Origin: an uncultured Clostridia bacterium
GTDB lineage: Bacteria; Bacillota; Clostridia; Oscillospirales; Ruminococcaceae
Direction: 5' to 3'
Length of the DNA stretch: 64,000 bases
Assembly (NCBI GenBank): GCA_947626165.1
Contig: CANQRG010000009.1
Span: forward strand, 57,569 to 121,568
Within the stretch, counting starts at the first letter, position 1, and each line of letters begins with the position of its first letter. Shown in pieces: positions 9,348 to 19,402 of the stretch. The position numbers were made by a program, and so were the translations under genes. Under the pieces are notes generated by a model. It was not told where the DNA came from, did no database searches, and worked only from the letters and a program-made list of their open reading frames with translations.

Positions 9348-9545
9348 CTAATCCTTTAACATTCCATTAGTATCTGCGTTGATTAGGTCTTTAATATATG
9401 CGTTTACACTCTTTCCAAGCTCTGACGCTTTTTTAAAGATCTTTTCTTTATCGCCCTTTTTTACAGTTAAAACGACCCTTTCATAAGCCTTTTTATTATA
9501 CTTTTGCTTACTTGCTGTTGATGTCTTTCCCATATGTTCTACCAA
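9348..9545 (-). CDS. Small RHH/Arc-like protein
   Basis: KQKYNKKAYERVVLTVKKGDKEKIFKKASELGKSVNAYIKDLI. Confidence 0.7.
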   Translation of the reverse strand: MVEHMGKTSTASKQKYNKKAYERVVLTVKKGDKEKIFKKASELGKSVNAYIKDLINADTNGMLKD

Positions 9546-9678
9546 CCTTTCAATACAATTGTATTTTATTAATAAAAATTTGCTCCAATTAAATTACAAA
9601 TTTGTGCATTTTAACCATTGAAAATACTATGCACAGTATGCTATTATATTTACAATAAAAATATAGGAAGTGACATCA

Positions 9679-9891
9679 ATGAAAGAAAAAATCGGAGCAA
9701 TCCATTTAGTGGATTTTGAAGAAGTAATGAAAGAGGCTGAAAAGCTAGAAGGGCTGTCTGAAGTATGTGTAATGTACTTTATACACGTATATGGTGATGA
9801 CATTTTAAGAGGAGCGCTTGAATGTTTAGCAGACGAAACCAAAAGACTAAGCGAACATTGTTATAAACTTATGCAAGAAGCGGAAGAATGA
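9679..9891 (+). CDS. Small protein of unknown function, paralogous to 16740-16955
   Basis: AGGAAGTGACATCAATG start context shared with the paralogue; divergent from an RHH-like gene. Confidence 0.6.
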   Translation: MKEKIGAIHLVDFEEVMKEAEKLEGLSEVCVMYFIHVYGDDILRGALECLADETKRLSEHCYKLMQEAEE

Positions 9892-9896
9892 TTTAA

Positions 9897-10060
9897 TTAT
9901 CCATTTTCTATTGTCAATTATCAATTATCAATTATCAATTAATAAACCCGCCGTTGCACAAACTATAACATTTATCAAACTTTCCAAAGGCGGCAAAGCG
10001 TGCAGGGCTCAGCCCTGCCGGTCCGCCGGTCTTGCTTCTTGCCTCTAAATCTCTTGCCTC
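9897..10060. repeat. Mosaic intergenic repeat, site B
   Basis: TTGTCAA/TTATCAA heptamers (9911-9945) then CCGCCGTTGCACAAACT..CCAAAGGCGGC..CTTGCTTCTTGCCTCT modules. Confidence 0.75.
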
Positions 10061-10072
10061 TGGGAAAATGGC

Positions 10073-10735
10073 TTAGCCATTTTCCCATATATTGCGTACA
10101 TAACGCTTTATTACCTTAATTTTCGTGCGTTCGCATTCAAACTCACAGGGCGACGAGGTAAACACTACAGGCAGACCTGTCTGCTTTGAAACCTCATCAG
10201 CATAGTCAAGAGAATCCAGAACGGTCTGAGTGTCTGTCTCCTCACCTAAGTTTGAATTGTTTATTATACCCGTATGCTTAAAGCGCGCGGTATATTCTAT
10301 CTCTCTCATAAGCGAAACAGCGTCATCAGGTTTACTTGTCAGAAGTCTGTACTTATTGATAACATAAAGCATATCAATGTCTCCCGACTTGGAAAGCCTC
10401 TCAAAAACAGACTTGTATCTTCCCAAAGCAGTCGAACCGCTGTCGTCTCCGCCTACATCTATTATAAGATAACCTTCTTCACTTGTCAGCCTTTCGATGT
10501 CAAAGCTTATCGCAGGTATATCAAGATTAGAATTTGCGTACATAGGCGTGATAAGCTCAATGTTATTTTCTGAAAACAGGTCACCGAAATCGGCGGTTCT
10601 GAAATACGGATTTACAATGTCAAGATCTACAACCGTAACTTTTTTTCCGCTTTTAGACATATCAAGTGCAAGATTTACGGAGATATTTGTCTTACCGCTT
10701 CCGTAATGCCCTGTGATAATAGTAACCTTTTTCAA
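10073..10735 (-). CDS. ParA/MinD-like P-loop ATPase
   Basis: Walker A GHYGSGKTNISVNLALDM; VVDLDIVNPYFRTAD; LIIDVGGDDSG. Confidence 0.85.
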   Translation of the reverse strand: MKKVTIITGHYGSGKTNISVNLALDMSKSGKKVTVVDLDIVNPYFRTADFGDLFSENNIELITPMYANSNLDIPAISFDIERLTSEEGYLIIDVGGDDSGSTALGRYKSVFERLSKSGDIDMLYVINKYRLLTSKPDDAVSLMREIEYTARFKHTGIINNSNLGEETDTQTVLDSLDYADEVSKQTGLPVVFTSSPCEFECERTKIKVIKRYVRNIWENG

Positions 10736-10902
10736 AATCTACCTCCGCTTAGATAACAACTTCTTTGACGCCTTAATATGCAAATAAATGACTGATACTA
10801 ATAAAGTATATCAGTCATTTATAGATTATATCATATTTTGATTTTTATTTCAATACTTTTGAAAGTAACAATTACAGCTTTGTCTGCCGTTACAATTTTC
10901 CT

Positions 10903-12801
10903 CTATTCGCTTTCATCAGCTTTAGAATCATTATCCTCTGTGTCTGAAGTCTTAGAAAGTTCACCTTTCATTAAAGCCTCAAAATCATCACCGTCGATCT
11001 TTTCATTCTTGATAAGATAATCTGCAACCAAATGGAGCTGGTCGATATGCTCTCTGAGAATTTTCTCCGCATCTTTGAAACAGTTTTCGATAATGCTTCT
11101 TATCTCGCTGTCTATTTGATAAGCGATCTCCTCGCTGTAGCGATTTCCGTTAGTATAGTCACGACCCAAAAATACCTCGTGCTCGTCATTTCCATAAACA
11201 ACTGGTCCGAGCTTCTCGCTGAAACCGTACCTTGTAACCATACTTCTCGCAGTAGAAGTAGCACGCTCAAGGTCGTTTGAAGCGCCTGTTGAAATATCGT
11301 CAAGAATAATTTTTTCAGCCACACGTCCGCCGAGCAAAACTATAATATTCTGATACATTTCCTTTTTGGAGACATAAGCCTTATCCTTTTCAGGAAGAGA
11401 AAGAGTAAATCCTCCTGCCGCACCTCTCGGAATAATAGACACCTGATGCACCTTATCCTGCCTGTCGCAGTAGTAGGTGCAGATAGCGTGACCGCCCTCG
11501 TGATACGCAGTAAGTCTTTTTTCATTTTCAGTAACGACCTTAGAACGTTTTTCAGGTCCGGCAATTACCTTAATTGAAGCCTCCTCCAAATCCTCGCTGG
11601 TGATGGCTTTTCTGTTCTTTCTTGCCGCAAGCAGACTTGCCTCGTTGATAAGGTTCTCCAAATCTGCTCCTGTAAATCCGACCGTTGTCTTTGCAATGGT
11701 TTTCAGGTCAACATCGGGCGCTAACGGCTTGTTTCTAGAGTGTACTTTCAGTATCTCCTCCCTGCCCTTAACGTCGGGATACGAAACTAAAATCTGCCTG
11801 TCGAATCTGCCCGGACGGAGCAGCGCCGGGTCGAGAATATCACGCCGGTTTGTAGCCGCCATAACGATTATACCCTCGTTGCCTGTAAAACCGTCCATTT
11901 CAACAAGAAGCTGGTTAAGCGTCTGTTCACGCTCGTCGTGACCGCCGCCCAGTCCTGCTCCTCTTTGACGTCCTACAGCGTCTATCTCATCTATAAATAT
12001 GATTGCAGGTGCGTTTTTCTTTGCCTCAGAAAACAAGTCTCTTACTCTCGACGCACCCACGCCGACAAACATCTCAACAAAATCTGAGCCGGAAATCGAG
12101 AAAAACGGTACTCCTGCCTCTCCTGCAACAGCCCTTGCAAGCAAAGTTTTACCAGTTCCCGGAGGACCTAAAAGCAATACGCCTTTAGGAACCCTTGCGC
12201 CTATCTCGTTATACTTTTTAGAATCCTTTAAGAAATCGACAATCTCGGCAAGCTCTTCCTTTTCCTCGTCTGCGCCTGCAACGTCGTCGAAGGTAGCCTT
12301 TTTACTGGTAACCATATGCTGCTTAGCATTAGATTTTCCAAAGTTGCCTATCTTTCCTCCGCCGCCGGCAGTTTTCATCATCATATAAACGAATAAGCCC
12401 ATTGCTCCCAGAACTACCAGTGTGGGTATTAGATTTATCCAGAAGCTGTTGTCCTTTACCTCTTTCATATTCATCTTAAGAGGTTTATCAGGATGCGCTT
12501 TGTTATACTCTTTTTGATAATCGTACTGATCGTTGAAAATTCTGTTGTAGAAGGCTGTCACACTCGGCACAGTGTATTTTTTCTCCTGCGATGAACCGAT
12601 AAGTTTGTAACTAAGCTCTCCTGATCCCAAATCAAGAGTAAACTCCGATACTCTGAGATCGTCAAAATAACCTGTAATAGTCGAATAATCAACCTCGTCT
12701 TTATTTGTATTTACGTTATTCAACATAAATACAAGACCTGTTATTATTGCTAACGATACCAAAATATAAATAATTAAGCTCTTATTTCTGTTTTGTTTCA
12801 A
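10903..12801 (-). CDS. ftsH: ATP-dependent zinc metalloprotease FtsH
   Basis: AAA+ [51 protein letters not shown] zinc motif. Confidence 0.98.
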   Translation of the reverse strand: MKQNRNKSLIIYILVSLAIITGLVFMLNNVNTNKDEVDYSTITGYFDDLRVSEFTLDLGSGELSYKLIGSSQEKKYTVPSVTAFYNRIFNDQYDYQKEYNKAHPDKPLKMNMKEVKDNSFWINLIPTLVVLGAMGLFVYMMMKTAGGGGKIGNFGKSNAKQHMVTSKKATFDDVAGADEEKEELAEIVDFLKDSKKYNEIGARVPKGVLLLGPPGTGKTLLARAVAGEAGVPFFSISGSDFVEMFVGVGASRVRDLFSEAKKNAPAIIFIDEIDAVGRQRGAGLGGGHDEREQTLNQLLVEMDGFTGNEGIIVMAATNRRDILDPALLRPGRFDRQILVSYPDVKGREEILKVHSRNKPLAPDVDLKTIAKTTVGFTGADLENLINEASLLAARKNRKAITSEDLEEASIKVIAGPEKRSKVVTENEKRLTAYHEGGHAICTYYCDRQDKVHQVSIIPRGAAGGFTLSLPEKDKAYVSKKEMYQNIIVLLGGRVAEKIILDDISTGASNDLERATSTARSMVTRYGFSEKLGPVVYGNDEHEVFLGRDYTNGNRYSEEIAYQIDSEIRSIIENCFKDAEKILREHIDQLHLVADYLIKNEKIDGDDFEALMKGELSKTSDTEDNDSKADESE

Positions 12802-12894
12802 TTTGTCAACTCCATTCCGTAGAAATTAGAATTAAAAGACAACAGATTAGAAATTTATCTTCCAACTGCCTGAATTTAAAGTCTAGATTCTTAA

Positions 12895-12922
12895 TTCTAA
12901 CCTCTAACTTCTAACCTCTAAT
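12895..12922. repeat. 7-bp tandem units TTCTAAC/CTCTAAC (site C)
   Basis: TTCTAAC-CTCTAAC-TTCTAAC-CTCTAAT. Confidence 0.7.
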
Positions 12923-12944
12923 ATAACACTAAATTGTGATAGTT

Positions 12945-14282
12945 TTATGATATTTCAACCTCTAAAATTCGCTTTGTATTTTCATCAGCCGATACTCGCT
13001 CGTCTGCGCCGAAGCCTTCGACATATATAACTCCGTCGTTATCGCTTAAAACAACAACCTTATGACGTTCTTCAAGCGGAATGCTCTCATTAAAAAGCTT
13101 TTTCAAGCTCTTTGTAAGACCTCTTTCTGCAAGCCTTATTTTATCTCCGCTTTTTCGGTTTCTGAGAAAAATCTTGCCTTTTATTTTATCATAATCAATA
13201 TCTTTCTTTGTAAACATATTGTGAACATTAGATTCATTACTATCCCTTTCAATAAGACAGATTTTTACCCTTCTGTCTAAAAAAAACTCGCTTACTTTAT
13301 CAGTATTTTCAAATGATATTTCTTTAAAGTAAACCTGTGGCTTTTCTTTTTCCCCAGTAATAATTAGCTTTCCCGTTTTAACGCTTGCGTAAACATTCTT
13401 TTTGAGATTTATTTTCTTGCCTTCTTCACACGCTCTCTTTAAATCTTCAAGTTTTGCCGCCGAAACCTCAACCTCGTACCTTTTTAAAAGCATTATAAGC
13501 ATACGGTTCAAAACTGCCTCGTGTGACGAAAAAACAACTTCATAATCAAAAGTATTTTCATCTGTCTGAGCCCTTTTGAGCAAATTCTCAGCCTCAGTGC
13601 TCAAATAATCCTCGTCGAGTTTTATAGAATTAAGCGTTTTGCTTATATTTTGGTAAAGACTCCCGTTTTGCTCTTTTGATATCTCGGCTAATTTAGGAAC
13701 AACTAAATGCCTTATCTTGTTTCTTGTATAGTCGTTTGAATTATTAGTCGAATCAGTAACATAACCGATATTTCGTTCGCTTAAAAACGCTTCAATTTCC
13801 TCTCTTGTGCAATCTATCAGCGGACGCACTATGTTTCCACGTTTGTTAGGCACTCCGCAAAGACCTTTAAGCGCAGTTCCTCTTATGAGATTTATCAGCA
13901 TAGTTTCAACGCTGTCCGAAAGAGTGTGCGCTGTGCAAATCTTATCCGTCTTAGCGGTTGAAAAAAAACTATATCTCAGCTCTCTTGCACCCTCCTCGAT
14001 ACCCAACTTATTTCCTTGGCAATATCCTTTAACGTCTACGCTTTTAACAGTAAGGTGTATTCCGAGATTTTTGCAAAGTTCAACACAAAACCTCTCGTCA
14101 CGGTCGCTCTCCTCACCTCTTAGATTGTGGTTTATGTGCATAGCTGACACATTATAGCCCAGTTCAGTTAAACACACCAAAAGTGCAACGCTGTCTGCTC
14201 CGCCGGAAAGCCCGACAAGTACGCTATCCGAAGAAGAAAGCATATCATATTTTGATATTGTATTTTTTACTTTTTCGAGCAT
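12945..14282 (-). CDS. tilS: tRNA(Ile)-lysidine synthetase TilS
   Basis: VLVGLSGGADSVALL PP-loop, HINHNLRGEESDRDE. Confidence 0.95.
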   Translation of the reverse strand: MLEKVKNTISKYDMLSSSDSVLVGLSGGADSVALLVCLTELGYNVSAMHINHNLRGEESDRDERFCVELCKNLGIHLTVKSVDVKGYCQGNKLGIEEGARELRYSFFSTAKTDKICTAHTLSDSVETMLINLIRGTALKGLCGVPNKRGNIVRPLIDCTREEIEAFLSERNIGYVTDSTNNSNDYTRNKIRHLVVPKLAEISKEQNGSLYQNISKTLNSIKLDEDYLSTEAENLLKRAQTDENTFDYEVVFSSHEAVLNRMLIMLLKRYEVEVSAAKLEDLKRACEEGKKINLKKNVYASVKTGKLIITGEKEKPQVYFKEISFENTDKVSEFFLDRRVKICLIERDSNESNVHNMFTKKDIDYDKIKGKIFLRNRKSGDKIRLAERGLTKSLKKLFNESIPLEERHKVVVLSDNDGVIYVEGFGADERVSADENTKRILEVEIS

Positions 14283-14307
14283 AATAATACTCCGTTTCAT
14301 ATTATTA

Positions 14308-14347
14308 ATGGATAACAGACAATTTTTATCAATTATCTGTTATCCAT
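14308..14347. terminator. Inverted repeat downstream of dnaB (site D)
   Basis: ATGGATAACAGA / TCTGTTATCCAT, perfect 12-bp arms, built from the same GGATAA motif as the tandem heptamers. Confidence 0.5.
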
Positions 14348-14355
14348 CTTTTAAT

Positions 14356-15705
14356 CTACTGCTCCCTAATAACGTCTATACTCCTGAACAACTGATATTC
14401 TCCCAGCCATGCCAGTTTAACAGTACCCGTCTCGCCGTGACGGTTTTTAGCAACTATACATTCAGAATCCCCTTGATTCGGATTCATCTTGTCGTAGTAG
14501 CCCTCACGGTACAGGAACATTACAATATCCGCATCCTGCTCAATAGAACCCGATTCACGCAAATCAGCCAGCAGGGGTCGGTGATCTGTCCTGTTCTCCG
14601 GTCCACGGGCTAGCTGTGAAAGACATATTACCGGAACATCAAGCTCCTTTGCCATCAGCTTTAGCTGCCTTGTAATCTCTGAAACCTCAGTTACACGGTT
14701 AGTATGGCGATTAGGACTTTCCATAAGCTGTAGGTAGTCTATAATAACAAGACCCAGATTTCTCATTCTTCTTAGCTTTGCCTTCATCTGCGGAACAGTC
14801 AACCCCGCAGAATCGTCTATATATATGGGCAGTTCTGACAACGCTCTTGCGCCCTCTGCAAGTTTAGTCCAGTCCTCGACCTCCAGCATACCGCTTCTCA
14901 GAGAATTATTATTTACCAGCGATTCTGACGAAAGCATACGGGAAACAAGCTGTTCCTTGCCCATTTCAAGAGAGAAAATAGCAACCTGCTTATCAGAAGT
15001 CTTGCACATATTTCTAGCAACATTCAGTGCAAATGCGGATTTTCCCATACCGGGCCGCGCCGCCAGAATTATCAAGTCAGATTTATTTAGCCCTGTTGTA
15101 TAACTGTCAAGAAGCGCAAATCCCGTCTTAGCGCCGAGAAATTTCTCCTTGTCAGAACCAGAAATTTTTTGCAGTCTGTCATAAGACTCTATGATGATCT
15201 CATCAATTTTCGTAAGACCGTTGGAAGCCTTGCCCTTTCTTATGTCATATATTCTCTGCTCGGCAATATCAAGCAGATTTTCAGCGTCAACAGTTGTTGC
15301 CGCCTTTTCTATAATATCCTGAGCAGTCTCAATTAGCGACCTCAGATAAAATTTATCTTCAATTATCTTGCAGTAGCTCGCTATATTTGAAACAGACGGT
15401 ACGTTTTCCATCATACCTTTAAGGTAAGTCTTAGCCATTACGCTTGTTTCAAATACGCCTGTTTCATAAGCCTCGTTGCCCACAGTTACTATATCAACAG
15501 TTTCATTATTAGTGAACATTCTCACCATTATATTGAAAATCTGCTTGTGTATATCGTTGTAAAAGCACTCAGGCTTTAGCGTTTCAATTACGGTCGGAAG
15601 CGCCTTTTGTGCGTCAATCAATACGCCGCCCAGAACAGTCTGCTCTGCCTCTAGGCTGTATGGAATTTCTCTGCCAGTAATTTCTGGCTGATTATTCAAG
15701 TCCAT
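14356..15705 (-). CDS. dnaB: Replicative DNA helicase DnaB
   Basis: IPYSLEAEQTVLGG..LAARPGMGKSAFALNVARN..LSQLARGPE. Confidence 0.97.
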   Translation of the reverse strand: MDLNNQPEITGREIPYSLEAEQTVLGGVLIDAQKALPTVIETLKPECFYNDIHKQIFNIMVRMFTNNETVDIVTVGNEAYETGVFETSVMAKTYLKGMMENVPSVSNIASYCKIIEDKFYLRSLIETAQDIIEKAATTVDAENLLDIAEQRIYDIRKGKASNGLTKIDEIIIESYDRLQKISGSDKEKFLGAKTGFALLDSYTTGLNKSDLIILAARPGMGKSAFALNVARNMCKTSDKQVAIFSLEMGKEQLVSRMLSSESLVNNNSLRSGMLEVEDWTKLAEGARALSELPIYIDDSAGLTVPQMKAKLRRMRNLGLVIIDYLQLMESPNRHTNRVTEVSEITRQLKLMAKELDVPVICLSQLARGPENRTDHRPLLADLRESGSIEQDADIVMFLYREGYYDKMNPNQGDSECIVAKNRHGETGTVKLAWLGEYQLFRSIDVIREQ

Positions 15706-15777
15706 TTATATGACGCTCCTTTCCAAATTAATACCGAAACAACAGGCAATACATATTGCCCTTGCTTAACTTGATAT

Positions 15778-16224
15778 CTATTGTTCTAATACTTTTACTT
15801 TTATTGAAAAATTAACCCCCTGCGAAAGCTTGACCGCTGCATTAAAATCACCGTAGCTTTTTATCTCGCCGTTTGTTGATATTTTCTTTTTATCAATTTC
15901 AATACCGTAAAGCTCTTTTATCTTTTCACTGATACTAAGAGCAGTAACCGCGCCGAACAGCCTTCCGCCCTGTCCTGCCTTTGCCTTTATCTCAATAGTC
16001 TTGTCTTTGAGCTTTTCTGCTATTTTCTCGTTTTCAGCCTTTTCAACTTCCAGCTTGTGCTGCTTAGATGCTTTTTTGCCCTCAAGCTCGTTTAAGTTCT
16101 TGGCGTTTGCCTCGCAGGCAAAACCGCGTGCAATCAGAAAGTTTCTCGCATAACCGTCGGCTACATTAAGAATATCCCCTGCTTTGCCCGAACCTTTAAC
16201 GTCCTTTAATAAAATTACTTTCAT
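15778..16224 (-). CDS. rplI: 50S ribosomal protein L9
   Basis: [36 protein letters not shown]. Confidence 0.97.
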   Translation of the reverse strand: MKVILLKDVKGSGKAGDILNVADGYARNFLIARGFACEANAKNLNELEGKKASKQHKLEVEKAENEKIAEKLKDKTIEIKAKAGQGGRLFGAVTALSISEKIKELYGIEIDKKKISTNGEIKSYGDFNAAVKLSQGVNFSIKVKVLEQ

Positions 16225-16232
16225 ATTCTATC

Positions 16233-16384
16233 GTCCTTTCTAGAAGCAAGAGACCAGAGACAAGCACTTTACAAAAATATCTTGCTTCTTAAATTATCTA
16301 TCTACTATCCATTGTATCCATTATAAATTAACCATTGTAAATTGTTCATTATCAATTATCCATTGTCAATTGTCAATTATTATT
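16233..16384. repeat. Mosaic intergenic repeat, site E
   Basis: AGAAGCAAGAGACCAGAGACAAG plus degenerate TATCCAT/TATCAAT/TGTCAAT heptamers. Confidence 0.65.
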
Positions 16385-16564
16385 GTCTCTTTCTATAGTC
16401 TCGTCAACTGCTCGATTAAGAAATTTGTTCAAAGAGCCATCATGCTTCATCGCATGAGCCGCCAGTTTTTCTTTTTTACCCTTTGGAACTCTCATATCAA
16501 TTCTGTCATAGTTTTTTTTATTATACTTAGCTGTTGCTCTTAACTGAGCTTTACTAACTGACAT
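16373..16564 (-). CDS. Small RHH/Arc-like protein (paralogue of 8911-9105)
   Basis: KYNKKNYDRIDMRVPKGKKEKLAAHAMKHDGSLNKFLNRAVDETIERDN. Confidence 0.7.
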   Translation of the reverse strand: MSVSKAQLRATAKYNKKNYDRIDMRVPKGKKEKLAAHAMKHDGSLNKFLNRAVDETIERDNNN

Positions 16565-16739
16565 ATTTATTACCACCTCTATAAAATAAGACCACTCTTC
16601 TCATTAAATATATCATATTTGTGCAATATAATCAATATATATTTGTGGGAGTAGTGAATATTTGTATATTTTGCCCATTGATTTTATAATCCTGACATTA
16701 TATAATTATGCTATATAATACAGAAGGGACTTGACATCA

Positions 16740-16955
16740 ATGGAAAAAGTAATTACAGACAAAATAATATCCGATATAGAAGAAATCAAATGCAATTCTG
16801 ATTTGCTGGCAGGGCTATCATACATCCTGACCGTATTTTTTGAGACCACATATGGGTCTGAAGATGTAATAAGAGTTTTCTCATATCTAATGGAAGAGGC
16901 ATATAAAATGCAGGATAAATGCAATTCTCTTCTTAAATTGACAACTGATAAATAA
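16740..16955 (+). CDS. Small protein of unknown function (paralogue of 9679-9891)
   Basis: Shared GACATCAATG start context and GLS..FF..YG spacing. Confidence 0.6.
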   Translation: MEKVITDKIISDIEEIKCNSDLLAGLSYILTVFFETTYGSEDVIRVFSYLMEEAYKMQDKCNSLLKLTTDK

Positions 16956-16957
16956 TT

Positions 16958-18973
16958 CTATGACAACTTATTTTGTTCGTTAAATTCGTAATACTTATCA
17001 ATGGCTTCCTGTAATTTTTTTGTTGCCTCATCAAGACTAGTTTCAAGCTGACCGCCTGCAGATGTCTGATGTCCGCCGCCGCCAATAGACTCCATAACCA
17101 CCTGCACATTCATTTCTCCTATAGAACGTGCGGAAATAGATGTCTTGCCGTTGTCAGCGTAAACAACGAACGACGCCTTTACGCCCTCAATATACAACAA
17201 TTCGTCAGCCGCCTGAGGGGCGGCTATTCTTATAGTATCGCTGTTCTCGTCGTCAGTTACCGTTATTGCACAGCCCTTATACATAACCGAATTTTTAATA
17301 AGGTCAGTTTTTCTTTTATATAAATCAAACGAGGTCGAGAACATAGTTTTTACAGTTACCGTATCGGCGCCTGCGCGTTTAAGATACGCTGCCGCCTCGA
17401 ATGTTCTAACGCCTGTTCGCATAACAAAGTTTTTAGTGTCCAGCATAATTCCTGCCATAAGACACTCTGCAATACTCGGAGAAAGCTTGATATTATCTCC
17501 GAAATACTGCACAAGCTCTGTCACCATCTCAGAAGCTGAAGAAGCATAAGGCTCATGGTAGAACACAATATAATTTTCAATAGACTTTACCATTCTTCTG
17601 TGGTGGTCGATTACGATAACCTTGTCAAACATCTTGTATAACTCAACGCTGTCGAGGATTTCAGGATTATGAGTATCAACTATTATGAGCGTTGTTTTAT
17701 CAGTTTTCATTGAGATAGCAAGCTCAGGCGGAATGAAAAAGGTATCATTTTCATTTTTGTTTATATGTTCTATTAAGACCCCCGAAAGGTTCTCCTCAGG
17801 GTCAACAACAACATACGACTTCTTACCTATCTGTCGCATAAGAGTACATACTCCTATAGCCGAGCCGACGCTGTCGAGGTCGGCAAGCCTGTGTCCCATA
17901 ATTAAAACCAAATCCGACTGCTTTACGCTATCGTTAATTGCGTTAGCGATTATTCTTGTTTTTACCTTAGTTCTTTTTTCAATGCCTTTAGAAACTCCGC
18001 CGAAGAACTCAAACCCGTTATCCGTTTTAACTGCAGCCTGATCTCCGCCTCTTCCCAGACACATATCAAGCGCCTGTCTTGCATAGACCTCGCTCTCGTG
18101 GAGAGTTTTAGCTCCGTGACCAACGCCTATAGAAAGAGTGATCGTCTGTCTTTCTCCGATTTCTATTTTTCTCGCCTTATCAAGAATATCAAACCTGTTC
18201 TCTATAATTTTTGAAAGATGCCTTTCCTCAAGAACGACAAAGAATTTGTTATTTGAGATTTTCTTGGTAACTCCCGTTGTGCTGTCGATAAAATTTTCGA
18301 CAAGTTTTTCAATTTCGACTAAAATATGAGCCTTTTCGCTGTCTCTTGCATTTTCAAGCAAGTCCTCATAGTCGTCCACCGAAATTATCATAACCGAAGG
18401 ACGCGACTGCCTGTATTCGTAATCGAGGTTTACAAAGTCGGTTTCGTTTTTGAAATATATCATCGTAAGCCCTGAATCATTAGTCTCAGGTTTAACTGCC
18501 AAAGCACGGTAATACTTACCCTTATATGTAACCAGAGTACCCTTCTTAGTAAACAGCTTATTGAAATTAATATCCATAAGGTCGTCCAAACGAACGCCGA
18601 AAGCGTCCTTTTCTCTGAACACCTCTTTATCGAAGCGTGAGTTTAGCCAAACTATGACATTATTTTCGTCAATAATAAACGCAGGAGCGGGAAAGTTATA
18701 AAGAGTCTCACGCTGAGTGATAGAAATATCCCTTGACATTCGGGCTACATATCTCATTCTACCAAAATAAAACAGCACAAGCTCTATCGTCATAACAGCA
18801 AACCCTGCCAAAGCCAGAGCAAAAAGCGCTATACCAAGAACTTTATAATCAGTAGCCTTACGTATAAACAACGAAGAAAAAATTCCTGCTGCGCCTAGTA
18901 TTATATATGAAACTATAAAAAACGGAGAAAGTCTGTTTTTCATAATTGCGGCTATGCCCCCAAACGAGAGCAC
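16958..18973 (-). CDS. gdpP: c-di-AMP phosphodiesterase GdpP (PAS/GGDEF-like/DHH-DHHA1)
   Basis: MGHRLADLDSVGSAIG, VIDHHRR, GGGGHQTSAGG; next to rplI-dnaB. Confidence 0.93.
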   Translation of the reverse strand: MLSFGGIAAIMKNRLSPFFIVSYIILGAAGIFSSLFIRKATDYKVLGIALFALALAGFAVMTIELVLFYFGRMRYVARMSRDISITQRETLYNFPAPAFIIDENNVIVWLNSRFDKEVFREKDAFGVRLDDLMDINFNKLFTKKGTLVTYKGKYYRALAVKPETNDSGLTMIYFKNETDFVNLDYEYRQSRPSVMIISVDDYEDLLENARDSEKAHILVEIEKLVENFIDSTTGVTKKISNNKFFVVLEERHLSKIIENRFDILDKARKIEIGERQTITLSIGVGHGAKTLHESEVYARQALDMCLGRGGDQAAVKTDNGFEFFGGVSKGIEKRTKVKTRIIANAINDSVKQSDLVLIMGHRLADLDSVGSAIGVCTLMRQIGKKSYVVVDPEENLSGVLIEHINKNENDTFFIPPELAISMKTDKTTLIIVDTHNPEILDSVELYKMFDKVIVIDHHRRMVKSIENYIVFYHEPYASSASEMVTELVQYFGDNIKLSPSIAECLMAGIMLDTKNFVMRTGVRTFEAAAYLKRAGADTVTVKTMFSTSFDLYKRKTDLIKNSVMYKGCAITVTDDENSDTIRIAAPQAADELLYIEGVKASFVVYADNGKTSISARSIGEMNVQVVMESIGGGGHQTSAGGQLETSLDEATKKLQEAIDKYYEFNEQNKLS

Positions 18974-19061
18974 TCCTCCTTACATAAATTTTATAATCAA
19001 AGAGTATTTGCCTGATATTATTTTATAGTATTTTATCCTTATTGTCAATGCCGGCGAGCCG

Positions 19062-19375
19062 CCGGAAGCTCTCTGCCTTTGGAAAGATTGTAAAAAGTGT
19101 TTTTTTATAAACGCAGATCAAAACGACTGCAATAACGACAGGACTTCGCTCCTTAACCCGCCGTTTATCAAATTATCCTTATTAATCTTACTAGCCAAAG
19201 GCGGCAGTGCCACCGGCGGCTTTCTGCCTTTGGAAAGATTGTAAAAAGTGTTTTCTTTTATAAACGCAAATTAAAACAACTGCAATAACGACAGGAATTC
19301 ACTCCTTGACCCGCCGTTTATCAAATTATCCTTTTAATCTTACTAGTCAAAGGCGGCAGTGCCACCGGCGGCTCG
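19062..19375. repeat. Imperfect tandem duplication, ~151-bp period (site F)
   Basis: Two copies of CCGG..TCTGCCTTTGGAAAGATTGTAAAAAGTGTTTT...CCGCCGTTTATCAAATTATCCTT..TCTTACTAG.CAAAGGCGGCAGTGCCACCGGCGG. Confidence 0.85.
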
Positions 19376-19402
19376 CCGGCTCGCCGGTATCTTGCTTCTA
19401 GA

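Noticed and set aside
8524-9545. Prophage or ICE remnant based on clustered HTH/RHH genes
   Set aside because: No integrase, relaxase, capsid, terminase or att repeats; only small regulators are present.
14308-14347. Inverted repeat as a clear rho-independent terminator
   Set aside because: Perfect arms but no good U-tract; kept only as a low-confidence terminator/repeat derivative.
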